In this document: piece after piece, positions 11,631-23,089 of the stretch
How positions within the stretch are numbered: the first letter of the stretch is position 1
Layout: every line of letters starts with the position of its first letter
From: Pelobates cultripes
Taxonomy: Eukaryota; Chordata; Amphibia; Anura; Pelobatidae
Assembly (NCBI GenBank): GCA_933207985.1
Contig: OW240916.1
Span: forward strand, 86,319,299 to 86,383,298
Direction of reading: 5' to 3'
Length of the DNA stretch: 64,000 nucleotides
Program-made: the position numbers and the translations under genes
Notes under the pieces: model-generated
Database searches by the model: none
What the model was told of the DNA's origin: nothing
What the model saw: only the letters and a program-made list of their open reading frames with translations

Positions 11631-11890
11631 CTGGGTCACATGCTGCACTGGCCAATCACAGAGATGCCATTAGTAGGCATTGCTGTGATGACTTCTAAGG
11701 GCATATGAGTCAAACGCTTGTTGATTGGCTGCCCTGCAGTCTTTGAAAACGCGCCATTTAATCACCGAACACCGAACTCCAACACGAACATACAGTGATA
11801 TGTCCGTGTTTGGGTCCGGGGTCCAAAAAACATAATGTTTGGTACGAACCGGAACTTTACAGTCCGAGTTCGCTCAACTCTAATTATGAT

Positions 11891-12099
11891 AACTATTTAG
11901 ATACAATGTTTAAGTTGCCTCCCTTTTATATGCTGATTTTTAAGAGCCTTGGGCAAAAAAATATTGCCCGGTACCGCATAGTCAAAGTGACATATTCATG
12001 GTGAGAACTTTAAGGCACAAATTATTAACTTCAATAAGCTGTTCTAGTGTAGCTACCTGCAATTGCGGATATAGCCTGTGGTTATGAAATGAAAGATGT
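11891..12099. other. Short unassigned spacer
   Basis: AT-rich sequence between the hAT right end and the LINE. No motif recognised. Confidence 0.3.
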
Positions 12100-12133
12100 A
12101 ATTGTAGAAGGATGTATTAATCCTTCTACAATT
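12100..12133. repeat. Short perfect hairpin at the LINE 5' junction
   Basis: AATTGTAGAAGGAT and its reverse complement are separated by 6 bp. It sits immediately before the first recognisable LINE coding sequence and may be a by-product of 5'-end joining during insertion. Confidence 0.6.
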
Positions 12134-14305
12134 CCACCCTCTCCTCTCAACTAGACATCATGGCACCTTGTACATTTAAACGCCGCAGGCCCCCCCAACA
12201 ACAACCCTGGCACACCAAGCTCACTCGATACCTCCAAAAATGCTCCAGAACTGCTGAACGCTGTTGGAGAAAGTCTCACTGTGCGTCTGACTTTCTCCAC
12301 TATAAATTTATGCTGAACTCATACAGCTTGGCTCTTTCCTCTGCAAAAGTTAATTACTTCAATACCCTCATAACCACACTCTCCTGCGACCCCAAACGAC
12401 TATTTCACACATTTAACTCTCTTCTTCGCCCTGCTGTTCCCCCTCCACCTACTAACTTGACCGCCTCAGACTTTGCAACTCACTTCACTGACAAGATCTC
12501 TACAATCAGAGAAGAGATCTCTCATCTTTCTTCTTCCCCTTACAATAGTTCCCTTAACTTCACTCCCTCTGCTGTTCTATGTTCATTCGCACCCGCTACA
12601 TTGGAAGAGGTTTCTGCTCTGCTCCAGTCCTCCCGCTCCACCACCTGCTCCCTAGATCCAATTCCCTCGCATCTCATCCGTACTCTGTCTTCTTCTCTTT
12701 CTCCACCTCTCACTAAAATTCTCAATCTCTCTCTCTCTCCTCTGGTATATTTCCATTGCCTTTCAAACATGCAACTCTAACCCCAATTCTAAAGAAGCCC
12801 AATCTTGACCCTAACTCCCCATCCAACTATTGTCCTATCTCACTACTGCCTTTTGCATCCAAGATCCTTGAAAAAATTGTGTATGCGAGATTGACAGACC
12901 TCCTCGAGTCCAACTCTCTGCTAGACCCGTTTCAGTCTGGTTTCCGCGCTAAGCACTCTGTGGAAACGGCACTGACCAAAGTATCCAATGATCTACTTGC
13001 TGCAAAATCTCGTGGTCACTAGTCTATCCTAATTCTCCTTGACCTGTCTGCAGCTTTTGACACTGTTGATCATCAACAGCTTCTCTTCCTCCGAAATATC
13101 GGTCTACAAGATATTGCTCTCTCCTGGTGCTCCTCCTACCTCTCCCAGCGCTCTTTCAGTGTTTCTTTCTCTGGCTCTGCTTCTTCTCCCCAACTCCTCT
13201 CTGTTGGTTTCCCCCAAGGTTCAGTCCTTGGTCCCCTACTATTCTCCATCTATACTGCCTCCCTTGGTAAACTCATTAGCTCCTTTGGCTTCCAATATAA
13301 TTTCTATGCAGATGACACGCAAATCTACCTGTCCTCTCCTGATCTCTCCCCGTCCCTCTTGACTAGTGTCTCTGACTGCCTCTCTGCTGTTTCTAACTGG
13401 ATGGCTGCCCACTTCCTTAAACTAAACTTGAAATTCTGGTCTTTCCTCCTTCAAGTGTTGTTACTCCTGTGTCTCCCTCCCTCCAACTCAACGGTGCTAC
13501 CATCAGCTCCACCATGCAGGCTTGCTGCCTCGGTGTTCTCTTTGACTCCGACCTCTCCTTCAAGCCTCATGTTCAATCTATCGTCAAATCCTGTTATTTC
13601 CATCTCAAAAACATTGCGCGCATCCGCCCCTACTTAGCGTCAGATGCGACTAAGGTGTTGGTCCATTCCACTGACCTTTCTCGCCTTGACTACTGTAATC
13701 CGCTTCTCAGTGGTCTTACGTGCTCCCAACTTGCGCCGTTACAGTCCATAATGAATGCGGCGGCGAGGCTCATCTTTCTGTCCGCCCGCACCTCCCATGT
13801 CTCACCCTTCTGTCCGTCCCTACATTGGCTTCCTATAAAATATAGAGCTCAATTAAAAATTCTGGTTCTTGCTTTCAAATCTCTACATAATGCTGCTCCC
13901 ACCTATCTATCCTCCCTTATACACAAGTATGTCCCGTCCAGGCCCTTACGATCTGCTGAAGACTTACGTCTATCTTCTGTCCGTACTCCCACATCTGATG
14001 CTCGCCTTCAAGATTTCTCGAGGGCTGCACCGTTCCTGTGGAACTCGCTTCCCTCCTTCGTTAGATGCTCACCCAGTCTCCACTCCTTCAAAAAATCGTT
14101 AAAAACCCACTTCTTCATAAAAGCGTATCAATTAAACTGTTAATAGCTCCTGACTGATTCCTCTTCTGCAACTGTCACTAGTCTAATACTATCCTTACCT
14201 TTTTGTGTCATTTTACCCCACTGCCTCTAGCATGTAAGCTCATTGAGCTGGTTACAACTACATGTCTGTTCGTCCACCCATTGTAAAGCGCTGCGTAGCT
14301 CTTGA

Positions 14306-14310
<5 letters not shown>
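12134..14310 (+). pseudogene. L2-type LINE, 5'-truncated: RT and C-terminal region
   Basis: Broken non-LTR retrotransposon polyprotein. Order on the plus strand: a linker (12160-12740), then RT fingers with NYCPISLLP (about 12825) and [10 protein letters not shown] (about 12930), then [11 protein letters not shown] (about 13045), [13 protein letters not shown] (about 13205) and the catalytic FYADD (about 13302). The C-terminal HWLPI..AQLKILVLAFKSLH region ends at 14143. At least two frameshifts and an in-frame stop near 13021 inactivate it. The 3' UTR has GTAAGCTCATTGAGC and AAAGCGCTGCGTA, followed by (AAT)n, as in L2/CR1-group LINEs. The endonuclease is missing. Confidence 0.85.
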
Positions 14311-14345
<35 letters not shown>

Positions 14346-14347
14346 TA
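14308..14347. repeat. (AAT)n microsatellite, LINE 3' tail
   Basis: ATAATAATA run directly after the L2-like 3' UTR, the expected tail for this LINE group. Confidence 0.9.
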
Positions 14348-14420
14348 ATTAAATACTCCTCTACAGAAAACAGTATCCAGAAATCTGGCAATGATAATTA
14401 GTGAGGCAAAAAAAGAATAT

Positions 14421-14422
<2 letters not shown>

Positions 14423-14471
<49 letters not shown>
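14423..14471. repeat. (AT)n microsatellite
   Basis: Uninterrupted AT dinucleotide run of about 24 units. Confidence 0.95.
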
Positions 14472-14474
<3 letters not shown>

Positions 14475-14479
14475 AAGCA

Positions 14480-15734
14480 TGGTGAGAGAGTCTGTTTGTG
14501 TCTAAAATTAGAAATAAAAAAGGCAGTTATATAATGATGCCAATATAATCCAAGCTGTGTGTCTTAGTTATGGTAATGGATTGATATGTTGGTAGAGTTT
14601 GATGCTCAATATATGAAATTCTATACAGATTTATCAGCCAGAAAAATAACCAAAACAAAAAAAAGACACACCAAAAAATGGAGTATAACTAACTTGGGAA
14701 TAACGTAACTGTGCTTCCTATTTGATGGTGGCTCTTATATTTCTTACACCATCACTATGTAAGAATCATGTTGTATGAGTCTACAGAGGCCCACAATTTA
14801 AAAAAACAAAAACAAGAATCTCTGCGGTTTGCCTGATTACATTAGAAAATTAAGAGCAAACAAACACAATTTTAGCAAGATCACTGTACTCAAAATACAA
14901 TAACAATTCAAATACTTACATGAAACGTAACTTTCTCTCAGTAAAATACGAATCAGAAAACTACATTAAAGGCATTTAAAGAAATTAGGGGTGAAAGGGT
15001 CCACACGGTAAATTAGCAGACCCATCATGTAAGCCATTGTGGTTGGATCCCAAAAGGGATAATCAATGGTATGACCTGTTGGTGATATTTTAGTGGAAAT
15101 CCTGTAGTGGCATACGTTCACATCAATAAAGAATTGTATAGAGACAATTTTATGATGAGACATGGACAGAATGAACAGACTAGCAGGTGACTGCACTCAA
15201 TAGTTTATCACACACTGTTTAAGATGAAGAATCAAATGAATAAAAACATAAAGTAGAAATGCCGCATAAGGTTATAGTCGAACATAACAATACATCCAAA
15301 GTAGAACAGCAAATAAAGGATGAGTAAGCTTAGTGGCGAAAATAAACAGTCATTAAAGAACAAATTATTGTATGTCAGGGTTCCTTGGAAACAGGAAGCT
15401 ATTATAGTATATCTGCAGAATCCAGTCAGAAAGCATAAAGGCAGAAAATCAAGAAAAATGTAAATGAGTGGACTTGATGTTCTGAAGAGACCAGGATTGA
15501 AAATCGAAGTGAGCCCCAGCTACGTCCACTTCGTAATCTTATTGAGATATTTGCATTCCTTGTAACAAATACAGACAATAAATCATGGTGTGATTGCCAA
15601 AATGGAGTCTCTATATTGCATCATGAGATGGCAGTTTATGATGGTGAAGAAAGCTACAATCCATAAACCAATAGATGAAGAGGAACCAGAAACGGAATGT
15701 ATTGCAATATGGTTTGGCTAATCCAAAGAGTTTA
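14480..15734. other. No identified gene; one unexplained 76-codon open frame
   Basis: Mostly AT-rich with no repeat ends recognised. On the minus strand, 14966-15196 encodes a 76-residue open frame of balanced composition. I recognise no domain in it, and without neighbours or splice context it is not called a gene. Confidence 0.25.
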
Positions 15735-16159
15735 GTCTACAACAAGCAGGTCAAACTCATGTCAAACGCATGCGGCCCACAATGAATATCTTTGCGGCCC
15801 TGCAAGCCACGAGTACATGCCTACTGTTAAAGCAAAGTAGGCACCTGCTCTCCCCACATTGCAGGTGCCTACTTTGCTAAAATTTACCATGGTGGAGAGG
15901 AAGCAGGAAGCTGGCGACAGCGAGCGCAGTCTCTTCTTCCTGCTCCTCACTGCTGTCGCACGCCCTCTATGGTGATTCCAGGTGCCGGAATATGATGTCA
16001 TTCCGGCCCAACATCATTAAACTGCGCACGTGAGGGAGTATTGAGGAGCAGCAAGGGAGACCTCCAGAGAGAAGATCCCCACTGAACTCTGGGAAGAGGC
16101 TCCACACCAGCTCCCAAAGGTAGGGAGCAATCAGCAATAAATAAAATGATTTGTGAGTG

Positions 16160-16365
16160 TCTGCAAGAATGTGTAAATGTGTATGTCTGTGTGTGTGTGT
16201 TTGTGTGTCTGTCAGTGAGTGTGTGTGTGTCTATCAGTGAGTAATTGTGTGTCTGTCAGTGTGTATGCGTCTGTCAGTGAGTGTGTGTGTACCTGTTAGT
16301 GAGTGAGTGTGTGTCTGTCTGTCAGTGTGTGTGTGTCTGTCAGTGAGTGTGTTTCTGTGTTGCGA
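16160..16365. repeat. GTCTGTCAGTGAGTGTGT minisatellite
   Basis: Repeated GTCTGTCAGTGAGTG and GTGTGT units within the hAT-like element. Confidence 0.9.
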
Positions 16366-16574
16366 TGTCCGCGGCTGGACAGTGGACGACCTGGAGGTGC
16401 ATGGAGGCATGCAACACCATATCAGATGCCGACATGACGTCAAAGTGCTCCACCTTCACAGGGTTTCAAGGAGTAGCGGGAGGACCGTTATGGCACAGGA
16501 AATGGACAGTGCCAATTGGGGTATACCAGAGGCTGGACTCCGGAGTCATATACAGGCAGCGGCAATGTGAGTGG

Positions 16575-16730
16575 AGTCTGTTTACTAGAGGGAGTTGCTG
16601 GGATTTAGTAGAGGGAGGTGCTGAGTAGAGGGAGGGGACTGGGGTTTAGTAGAGGGGGGCTGAAGTTTAGTAGAGGGGGCTGGGGTTTAGTAGAGGAAGG
16701 TGCTGGGGTTTAGTAGAGGGAGTGTTGTTG
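16575..16730. repeat. GGGGTTTAGTAGAGG minisatellite
   Basis: About seven degenerate units of GCTGGGGTTTAGTAGAGGGA within the hAT-like element. Confidence 0.8.
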
Positions 16731-16948
16731 TTTTTTTATACTGTAATTTTCAAAATATACTGTATTTTGCTGCCCACATAAACTTAAACCTTTTTTATTT
16801 GGCCCATTCTAGCCTTTATGTTTGACATGCTTGGTCTAGAAGGAACACAATAAATTATAATTAGCTGTAAAAATATTGACTTGCAGATGTCAAAAGTGTA
16901 GTAGTGAAGGCTATTTAAAGTCATGGGCATCATTACAATGATTGATTT

Positions 16949-17717
16949 TGTAACGAACACTGGTATTTCATTACCCATTCGTTTGGATCCTCCCGAACTG
17001 CTATGTATTAAGTGATCATAGCTCGCAGTTTGGGCGCTGATTTTTACGTTCCCAGGAATCAAAGTACAGCATACAAGTAATTTCAGCAGTTCAGCAATCC
17101 CTTTCCCAAACATCAGTGAGATTAGATGAAGGGTACAACTCTGACAATCTTTATTGGTGCACACAGCTTTTATGCATAGCCCCATGGGTCTTCATCCCAA
17201 ACAGACATGGGTCATATCCCAGGATCCTCCCTACCTGGGAGCCAAAGGCGGGAAAAGAGGTTGCTGTTGTCAGGGTAATCCCTGTGCCATCAAAACAGCT
17301 AGGCGTGGCCGCCCCACAGGTGCCAAACAGAGGACTTGAACTCTGTCATTCCTCCTTTTGGGCCACAAGTGCTTCCCCTGGTTGGAGTTTGTTTATACGA
17401 AATGGTGGAGCCCTTATTAATTACTTCCCTTCCGGTTTCACACTATGTTGCCAGTGCGAACGTTGCGATTTCGCAATTATGTTACATGTGTGAACATTCT
17501 GATTAATTGGTGGGAACATTCTAATGGGGCACTGGGGTGAAGCACATTCGGGAGACGAATGGGGTCCGTTCGTATGAATGCTCCCAAACGGCAAAACAGG
17601 CATAACACATGAAAAGCTCGGGAAAACACAGTAACAAGCTATGGGAAACACAGTAATTCAAAGAGAAACACACAAATTAATGGGGTTCTGCTGCAGGCAC
17701 CAAGTAGTTTCGTCACA
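16949..17717 (-). mobile_element. 3' LTR of the Gmr1-like element
   Basis: On the minus strand it begins TGTGACGAAACTACTTGG (17717) and probably ends in CGTTACA (16949). It has CCAATAAAGATTGTCAGA near 17150 as R-region polyadenylation signal. 17410-17717 matches 23220-23516 closely. The U5 end at 16949 is inferred from TGTAACGAAC, which also starts the LTR at 43166. Confidence 0.75.
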
Positions 17718-17735
17718 TTGCTCCCCCCCCAGTGC
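17718..17735 (-). promoter_or_regulatory. Polypurine tract of the Gmr1-like element
   Basis: Minus-strand ACTGGGGGGGGAGCAA lies immediately upstream of the 3' LTR start, where the plus-strand primer of LTR retrotransposons is expected. Confidence 0.7.
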
Positions 17736-17954
17736 AGCATACTCCCCTAGACCCTGACTGGTTGGTTTGGGGATGTCTGGAGAAAGTGATCAGGGTTCCA
17801 GCTCCATCTGCCTTGATAGCCTACTGTTCCTGTACTGCATGGTAAAGCCTTAGGGCTGCAGAGCCAAGCTCCAGCACAGCAAACGTGCGCTATCTCCAGC
17901 AACCTGGTTCACCTGTTGAGGGTGTTGTGGTCAGTCATCAAGCTGAAGGGACGA

Positions 17955-18990
17955 CTATAGAGATAGGGCTTCTTTAAAGCCCATACAAGAGCCAGGCATT
18001 CCTTTTCCATGGTGGCATAGCTTACCTCTCCAGCCGAGATATGCCACTGGGTGCTCCATTCCGTCGTCCCCCACTTGACTCAGCACTGCTCCCAGCCCAA
18101 ACATGGAGGCATCTGTGTGGACAAGAAACCTTTTAGTAATATCTGGGGTGGTCAACACAGGGGCCTTGCTCAGCGCGGTTTTGAGTCTCTGGAAAGCGAC
18201 TTTGCACTCGGGGGATCACACTACTTGTTTGGGAAGGGACTTCTTGGTCATGTCGGTGAAGGGTTTGGCAATGGCGCTATAGTCAGGGACAAGTTTTCGG
18301 TAATAGCCCACAATCCCCAAGAAAGGTAATACCTGTGACTTAGTACGGGGTTGGGACCAGTTGGCAAAGGCCTCTACTTTGGCGGTATCAGGCTGCTGCT
18401 TGTCCGATCCTACCCTATGGCCGAGATACTGTACCTCGGCCATATTGACATGGCACTTGTTCGGCCTCAAAATGAGCCTGGAGGTATAATTTCGCCTCAG
18501 TATCATAAATAAATGTTTCAGGTGGCCCTCCCATGTGCGGCTGTAGATGGCTATGTCATTGAAATCCCTTTAGGAGCCTGTCAGCCATCTTCTGAAAGGT
18601 AGCCGGGGCATTCTTCATCCCAAAGGGCATAATCTTAAACTGTTAGCCCAAATGGTGTGACGAAGGATTACTTAGGAATGGCTGCTGGCTCCAGGGGAAT
18701 TTACCAATAACCTTTACACAAATCTATGGTAGTTAGGTAATTCCCCCTGCCATGCGATCCAGCAACTCGTCTACCCGGGGCATGGTGTAGGTATCCGTAA
18801 TGATCCTGTCATTAAGTTTCCGGTAATCTATACAGAAGCAAGTTATACCATCTTCCTTGGGTACCAGCACCACCGGAGAAGCCCAGGGACTTTGGGAGGG
18901 CTCTAGGACCCCAAGCTCTAGCATCTCCTGAATCTCATTCTTCATGTTTGCTCTGACTGCTTCAGGGATTCGGTAGGGCTGTTACCGTAG
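17955..18990 (-). pseudogene. Reverse transcriptase and RNase H of the Gmr1-like element
   Basis: RT begins near 18950 (LELGVLEPSQSPWASPVVLV, then DYRKLND), continues through PFGMKNAPATF near 18640, and the thumb region (PNKCHVNMAEVQYLGH) lies at about 18470-18400. RNase H follows at 18158-17955 with VHTDASMFGLGAVLSQ. The YxDD catalytic motif near 18555 is damaged: only NDIAIYS survives after a small deletion, so polymerase activity is lost. Frames change at least four times. It directly follows the integrase C-terminus, with no other gene between. Confidence 0.85.
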
Positions 18991-19171
18991 GGTGGTTTCT
19001 CCCTGGGCCTTAACTCGGTGGACCGCAGTAGAGGTGTACCCAGGTAGCATGGAGAACATGTCTCCGTATCCCTGAAGCAGTTGGGCTACCAGGCTTAGGT
19101 GTTCCCCTAGCTGGACCTGTCCCACCGTACCAAAGGGCAGTGTGAGCAAGTCAGGTAGGGGAAGGTCCTCA

Positions 19172-20860
19172 CTATCGTCGGACCACGGGGCACATACTGC
19201 AGCCTTTGAAGTAAGGCTTGAGCATGTTCACATGGAAGGATTTGTGTATCCTTTCATCTGAACATTTCCCTACAATGTAGGTTGTGTCGCTTAGTCGATC
19301 CACAACCCAGAAAGGTCCCTGCCAGGCGGCCTGAAGCTTATCTTTCTTAGTTGGCTTCAGAGCTAACACCTTCTGTCCTATTTCTAGAACAATATCTCGG
19401 GTGTCCCTATTGTACCATCGCTTCTGGCACTGCTGGGCCACCTGCAGACTCTCCCTGACTGTCAGGATTACAAGTTGATCTAGCACGCAGAACAGTGTCA
19501 CACCTAGGACTAAGGATAACGTATAACCAGACCTTCGAATGGCCGGACTTAACGTATCCAAGATAGTAGTCGAGGTCAGGAACACAGAATCAGACACAAT
19601 GATGAGGGAAAGCCAAAAGTCAAGGATACCAGAATTCAGGGAAGTCAAAATGAAGCCACAGTCAAATACCAGAAAATCGAGATCAGGAACGCACTCTCGG
19701 ATTAAACCACAACAGGGATATGAGCAAGAGGAGGATTGTTTAAATACCCCTCCTGTGTATCCAATTGGCTGAACCGGCCTTTGACCCCAAAAGCAATTAC
19801 CAGGTTTCCATGTGCATGATTGCTGCTCAGCACAAACCCTCCTGTGGATTTGATTGACCATGAATGGCCTTTGACAACAAAAGTAATTACCAGGTTTCCA
19901 TGTACACGATTGCTGTTCGACACAACTTTTCCTGTCAGGACGGTAATGTTGTTCGGCACAACTTTTCCTGTCAGGACAGTAAATGCCATTAATCACATTT
20001 TTATGTGCAGATGAATACATGACACTGACAGAGTCAATGAGAGCCTGCAAGCGGTCCCTAAACTGCAGGACATATGGCACTAGAAGTGTTACCCTCCCAG
20101 TGCTCCCGTATGAGGTCCAGGGGTCCCCTGACTTTTCTCCCGTATAGGAGTTCGAAGGGGGAGAACCCTGTAGAATCTTGGGGCACTTCGCAGTAGTCAA
20201 ACAGGAGATTGCGGAGAAACCTCTCCCACTGGCGATAGGAGGCTGCGAACACCTTATGCATTTGCTTAAGCGTGTCATCACAGGTTCTTTACACCGCAAC
20301 TCTGCCACAGCTGCTGGGTCACGGCTGCAGTGAATTGGGTCCCCTGGTCAGAGATTATCTCCCTAGGGAATCCTACCCTTGTAAAAAATTTCACTAGGGC
20401 TTCCGCCACAGTTCCTGCCTCTATATTTGAAAGGGCCACATCCTCAGGGTACCTAGTAGCATAATCTACCACCGTGAGGATGTAGCTCTTTCACGAGGCA
20501 CTGGGCTTACGCAGGGGTCCTATCCTACCTGGTGGAAAGGTTCCTCTATGATGGGTAAGGTGTAGTTTGGCCCTTGGGTGATCACCCCTCTTTCCCATCT
20601 TTTGGCAAGTGTCACACGTCCGGCAGTAATTTTGCAGATCCTAAGTGATCCCTGGCCAGAAGAAGGTCTGGGTCAGCCGGTCTCTAGTTTTCCTGACCCC
20701 CAGATGTCGTGCTAGGGGGATGTCATCCCTGTGCTTGAGTAGTTCAACCCTATATTTATGGGGCACTACCAACTGTCTTTTGGGTATCTGCGCAGCCCCG
20801 CTGCTTGTTCCCTCTGTCACCCGTTACAATAAACCTTTCTCTCACATTATTCTCTAGAGC
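19172..20860 (-). pseudogene. Integrase of the Gmr1-like element
   Basis: The N-terminal zinc-binding region (HLG...CRTCDTCQK) reads across about 20730-20600. The catalytic core at 20472-20278 has VDYATRYPE and ISDQGTQF, giving the two catalytic aspartates. 20261-20058 carries the ..GFSPFELLYGRKVRGPLD region with the third acidic part of the core just upstream. The C-terminus (HKSFHVNMLKPY) is at about 19250-19200. An LTR inserted at 19460-20024 splits the protein; an apparent 378-residue open frame at 19172-20308 exists only because that LTR has no stop in this frame. Confidence 0.85.
19460..20024 (-). mobile_element. Solo LTR (565 bp) inserted in integrase, TSD CTGAC
   Basis: On the plus strand it begins TGTCAGGATTACAAG and ends AATACATGACA, with perfect 5-bp target duplications CTGAC at 19455-19459 and 20025-20029. 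It is similar to the LTR at 24679-25175, whose internal region shows the element is transcribed on the minus strand. An internal stretch (AAAGTAATTACCAGGTTTCC and AACTTTTCCTGTCAGGAC) is repeated within it. Confidence 0.9.
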
Positions 20861-20869
20861 TATGTCTCC

Positions 20870-21240
20870 TCATGGGGCCGCTGCCTCCCTCCTATGCCTT
20901 GCCAACATGGAGTCTGCCCTCTGCTCTTGCTCAAAACCCTGCAGGGTACCACAAAATGGGAGGGGGAGACTGTCCTGTCCTACCTTTGGGTGCTCGGAGT
21001 GCTGGAGCTCCCCCTGGCGAGCTTGTGATCTCGTGGTCACTGGGCACGTTTCCTCTGGGCCGGGGTGGACGAGTTGGTAGGTCAGACAGCCCAGGTCATT
21101 TCCCAGCAACACCTCGGCGGGAAGGTTCTTCATAATGCCCACCTCCAGATGCTTAGCTCCTGAGCCCCAGTTGAGGTATACACGGGCGGTGGGGAGCTTA
21201 TGGATGGCTCCTCCTGCCACCCTCAGGGCCACCATGTTGT
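20870..21240 (-). pseudogene. Aspartic protease region of the Gmr1-like element
   Basis: About 121 residues with ARVYLNWGSGAKHLEVGI and EVLLGNDLG, the latter matching the ILG-type motif near the end of retroelement proteases. The DTG active site is not clear in this fragment and probably lay upstream, near 21300, where frames are broken. Integrase follows with no RT between, which fixes the gene order. Confidence 0.6.
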
Positions 21241-21283
21241 TGGTGTAGGCTTGGGCACTTATCTTGTGCGGCTGCAGTGTCTC

Positions 21284-22112
21284 TCAGGCCCCTTGCCTTC
21301 TGACCGTCGATGGTGACTCACTGTCGATGGTGCTTCCGGTTGTCGCCTGCAGCCTGGATGGGGTTCGCTTCGTGCAACACCATCCACTGATCCTCACTGT
21401 GCCCTTGGTCGAAGGGGGATCCTGGTGGTAACAGTGAGTGGAAGCCCTGTCTAGTTGGGGTGTGGGTCTTTCCCAGCCTCGGTTTGGGCAGTTCTGCTTA
21501 CAATGTCCCGGTTGCTGGCAGTGAAGGCAGAGGAAGGGGTGTATGGACGACGGTATTAGGTGTGGGTGGTGGGGGCGTGTGGTGCCCTGAGTAGGCAGGT
21601 TTGAGCGGGGGTCGCCCACCACTGGTTTACACTTGTCTTCCATCATGTTACTCATTGGCCAACCGGGCAGCCTCCTCCACAGTGCCTGGCTTCCAATTCC
21701 TGACCCAGTCCCTGGTCTCTGCTGGAGTGTGGTCAAAGAACTCCTCCAGGAGCATAACTTGCACAGCGTCCTCCAAGGATTTTACTTGGCAGCCCTTCAC
21801 CCAGTTGCTGGCGGCCCGGTGCAAATGGAATGCCCATTCAGAATCTTTGTTCCCTTTTCTTAACCCCCGGAAATTTATTTCTGTGTGCTTCAGGGTTGAC
21901 TGCATACCAAGCCAGTAAAATGTCTTTTACCGCTCATAGTCATGGATGTCTGAGTCAGGTACAGCTTGATAAGCTTCTGCTCGGCCGGACAACTTGCTGC
22001 TCAGTACCGCAGCCCAACTTGCTTTATCCAGCTCCTCCAGAGCGCATTGTCTCTCAAAGCCCAGCAAATATGTGTCAATCTCTGTTACAAACTGCCTTTT
22101 GTAACTGGTTTT
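21284..22112 (-). pseudogene. Gag of the Gmr1-like element: SCAN-like capsid and zinc knuckle
   Basis: The capsid part reads across about 22080-21650. FERQCALEEL and WAAVLSSKLSGRA precede WAFHLHRAASNW and MLLEEFFDHTPAETRDWV, the pattern shared with SCAN domains, which are known to derive from Gmr1-like capsids. A CX2CX4HX4C zinc knuckle (CLHCQQPGHCKQNC) lies near 21525-21485. The N-terminus is cut by the LTR-like insertion starting near 22116, and frames shift between capsid and knuckle. Confidence 0.75.
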
Positions 22113-22115
22113 TCG

Positions 22116-23042
22116 TGTGACAAATTGCCCTGCTTCCCTGGGTTATGGAGAAGCCTGTTGGCCAGTCTCCTACCATGTGGCTATGACGCTTTGATGTATT
22201 TGGCTTAAAAGCCCCTATTCTACCTTCACACAGACTATTTATGTAGGTTGCTTAATTTGTCTTATGTTTTAGTCACCCTGTACCCATTATAGGTGCAGGG
22301 TGTGTGTAATGTAATTGTTTATAGTTTGTGTGTACTGTGAAATGTACCGCCTGCTCTCCTGTACTGCTGAGGTTTGCTACCACCTAGGTGGATTTGGCTG
22401 TGGAGCTTGTCTAGTGCCCTCTGTTGGTAGCAACAGCAATATGCACTACCTGAAACGCAAGACTTGGAATTTGCATATTCAGGTAGATTTTCATATTGCT
22501 AATTCTGCAGGCACGTGAGATATTTTCTGTTAATTATTGTCTCCCCCACCTCTTTAAAAATATGCCACTGTGTTATAATAAGTCACTGTATGTTGCCTGC
22601 TATGATTTGACTGTTTGTAATTTTATTGAGTTTTCACAGCAACGTTAATGTAATGACCATAGGGCTAGTATCAAGTAAAATAAAGTTTTAGTCAGTTCTT
22701 CTTGACCCTCAACATGTAGTCTTGTCTCGTGATTGGAGGGGACAGCTATACTCACACTGGGGATTGCTATGCTTGGCATACTCCCTTGAGCTTAATCACT
22801 TAGCTCTTTTAAGAGCTGTTCCTGTTATGCTCTCCTTGGAGGAGAGGTCTTCCCCACACAGTCCTGGATGGTGGAGCTTCATACAGGGTGGAAGGAAGAT
22901 GGCGAGACTCCAGTCAAGCTATGGCGGTTGCGGAGTCTGCAGTGGTTGTGGTGTCCGGTGCGGTGCTCGTGGTCCTCGGCGCATGCTAGGAAGCGTCCAT
23001 CAACGGAGGGTACTTGGTCGTAGTATGGGGAGCTCCGTTACA
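22116..23042 (+). mobile_element. LTR-like insertion at the 5' end of the Gmr1-like element
   Basis: Begins TGTGACAAATTGCC and may end at CTCCGTTACA, with AAAATAAAG near 22678 as a polyadenylation signal followed by a GT-rich R-U5-like stretch. It separates gag from the 5' LTR. No matching target duplication was found, so the right end is uncertain. The 160-residue open frame at 22722-23204 crosses this junction and is not a gene. Confidence 0.45.
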
Positions 23043-23089
23043 ATCTCCGTTACATTTGTAAATCTTGGTAGTGCCAAACTAGCCAGTAC

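Larger units (their letters stand above)
8031..11882 (-). mobile_element. hAT-type DNA transposon with perfect 8-bp TSD (copy A)
   Basis: The ends are TAGAGTTGAGCGGACACC and (reverse strand) TAGAGTTGAGCGAACTCG. They are flanked by a perfect 8-bp target duplication ATTATGAT at 8023-8030 and 11883-11890, diagnostic of hAT insertion. The same family is seen at 32768-37203 and 49971-51933. Only traces of transposase remain near 10215-10310. The interior carries a tandem-repeat array and a 1.6-kb insertion. Strand is given by the direction of its TATA promoter. Confidence 0.9.
15743..16833. mobile_element. hAT-like non-autonomous element, 1.1 kb
   Basis: The left end CAAGCAGGTCAAACTCATG and the reverse complement of the right end, CAAGCATGTCAAACATAAA, form imperfect inverted repeats rich in GGCCC just inside. 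It is flanked by GTCTACAA (15735-15742) and GTCTAGAA (16834-16841), an 8-bp duplication with one mismatch. The interior holds two minisatellites and no transposase. Confidence 0.7.

Noticed and set aside
16784..17185. 133-residue minus-strand open frame
   Set aside because: It crosses the end of a hAT-like element into the Gmr1-like LTR; motifs are absent and part of it matches the LTR scrap at 7647-7905.
20805..21918. Plus-strand open frames over the Gmr1-like gag and protease
   Set aside because: They are antisense shadows of recognisable capsid, zinc-knuckle and protease sequence on the minus strand.
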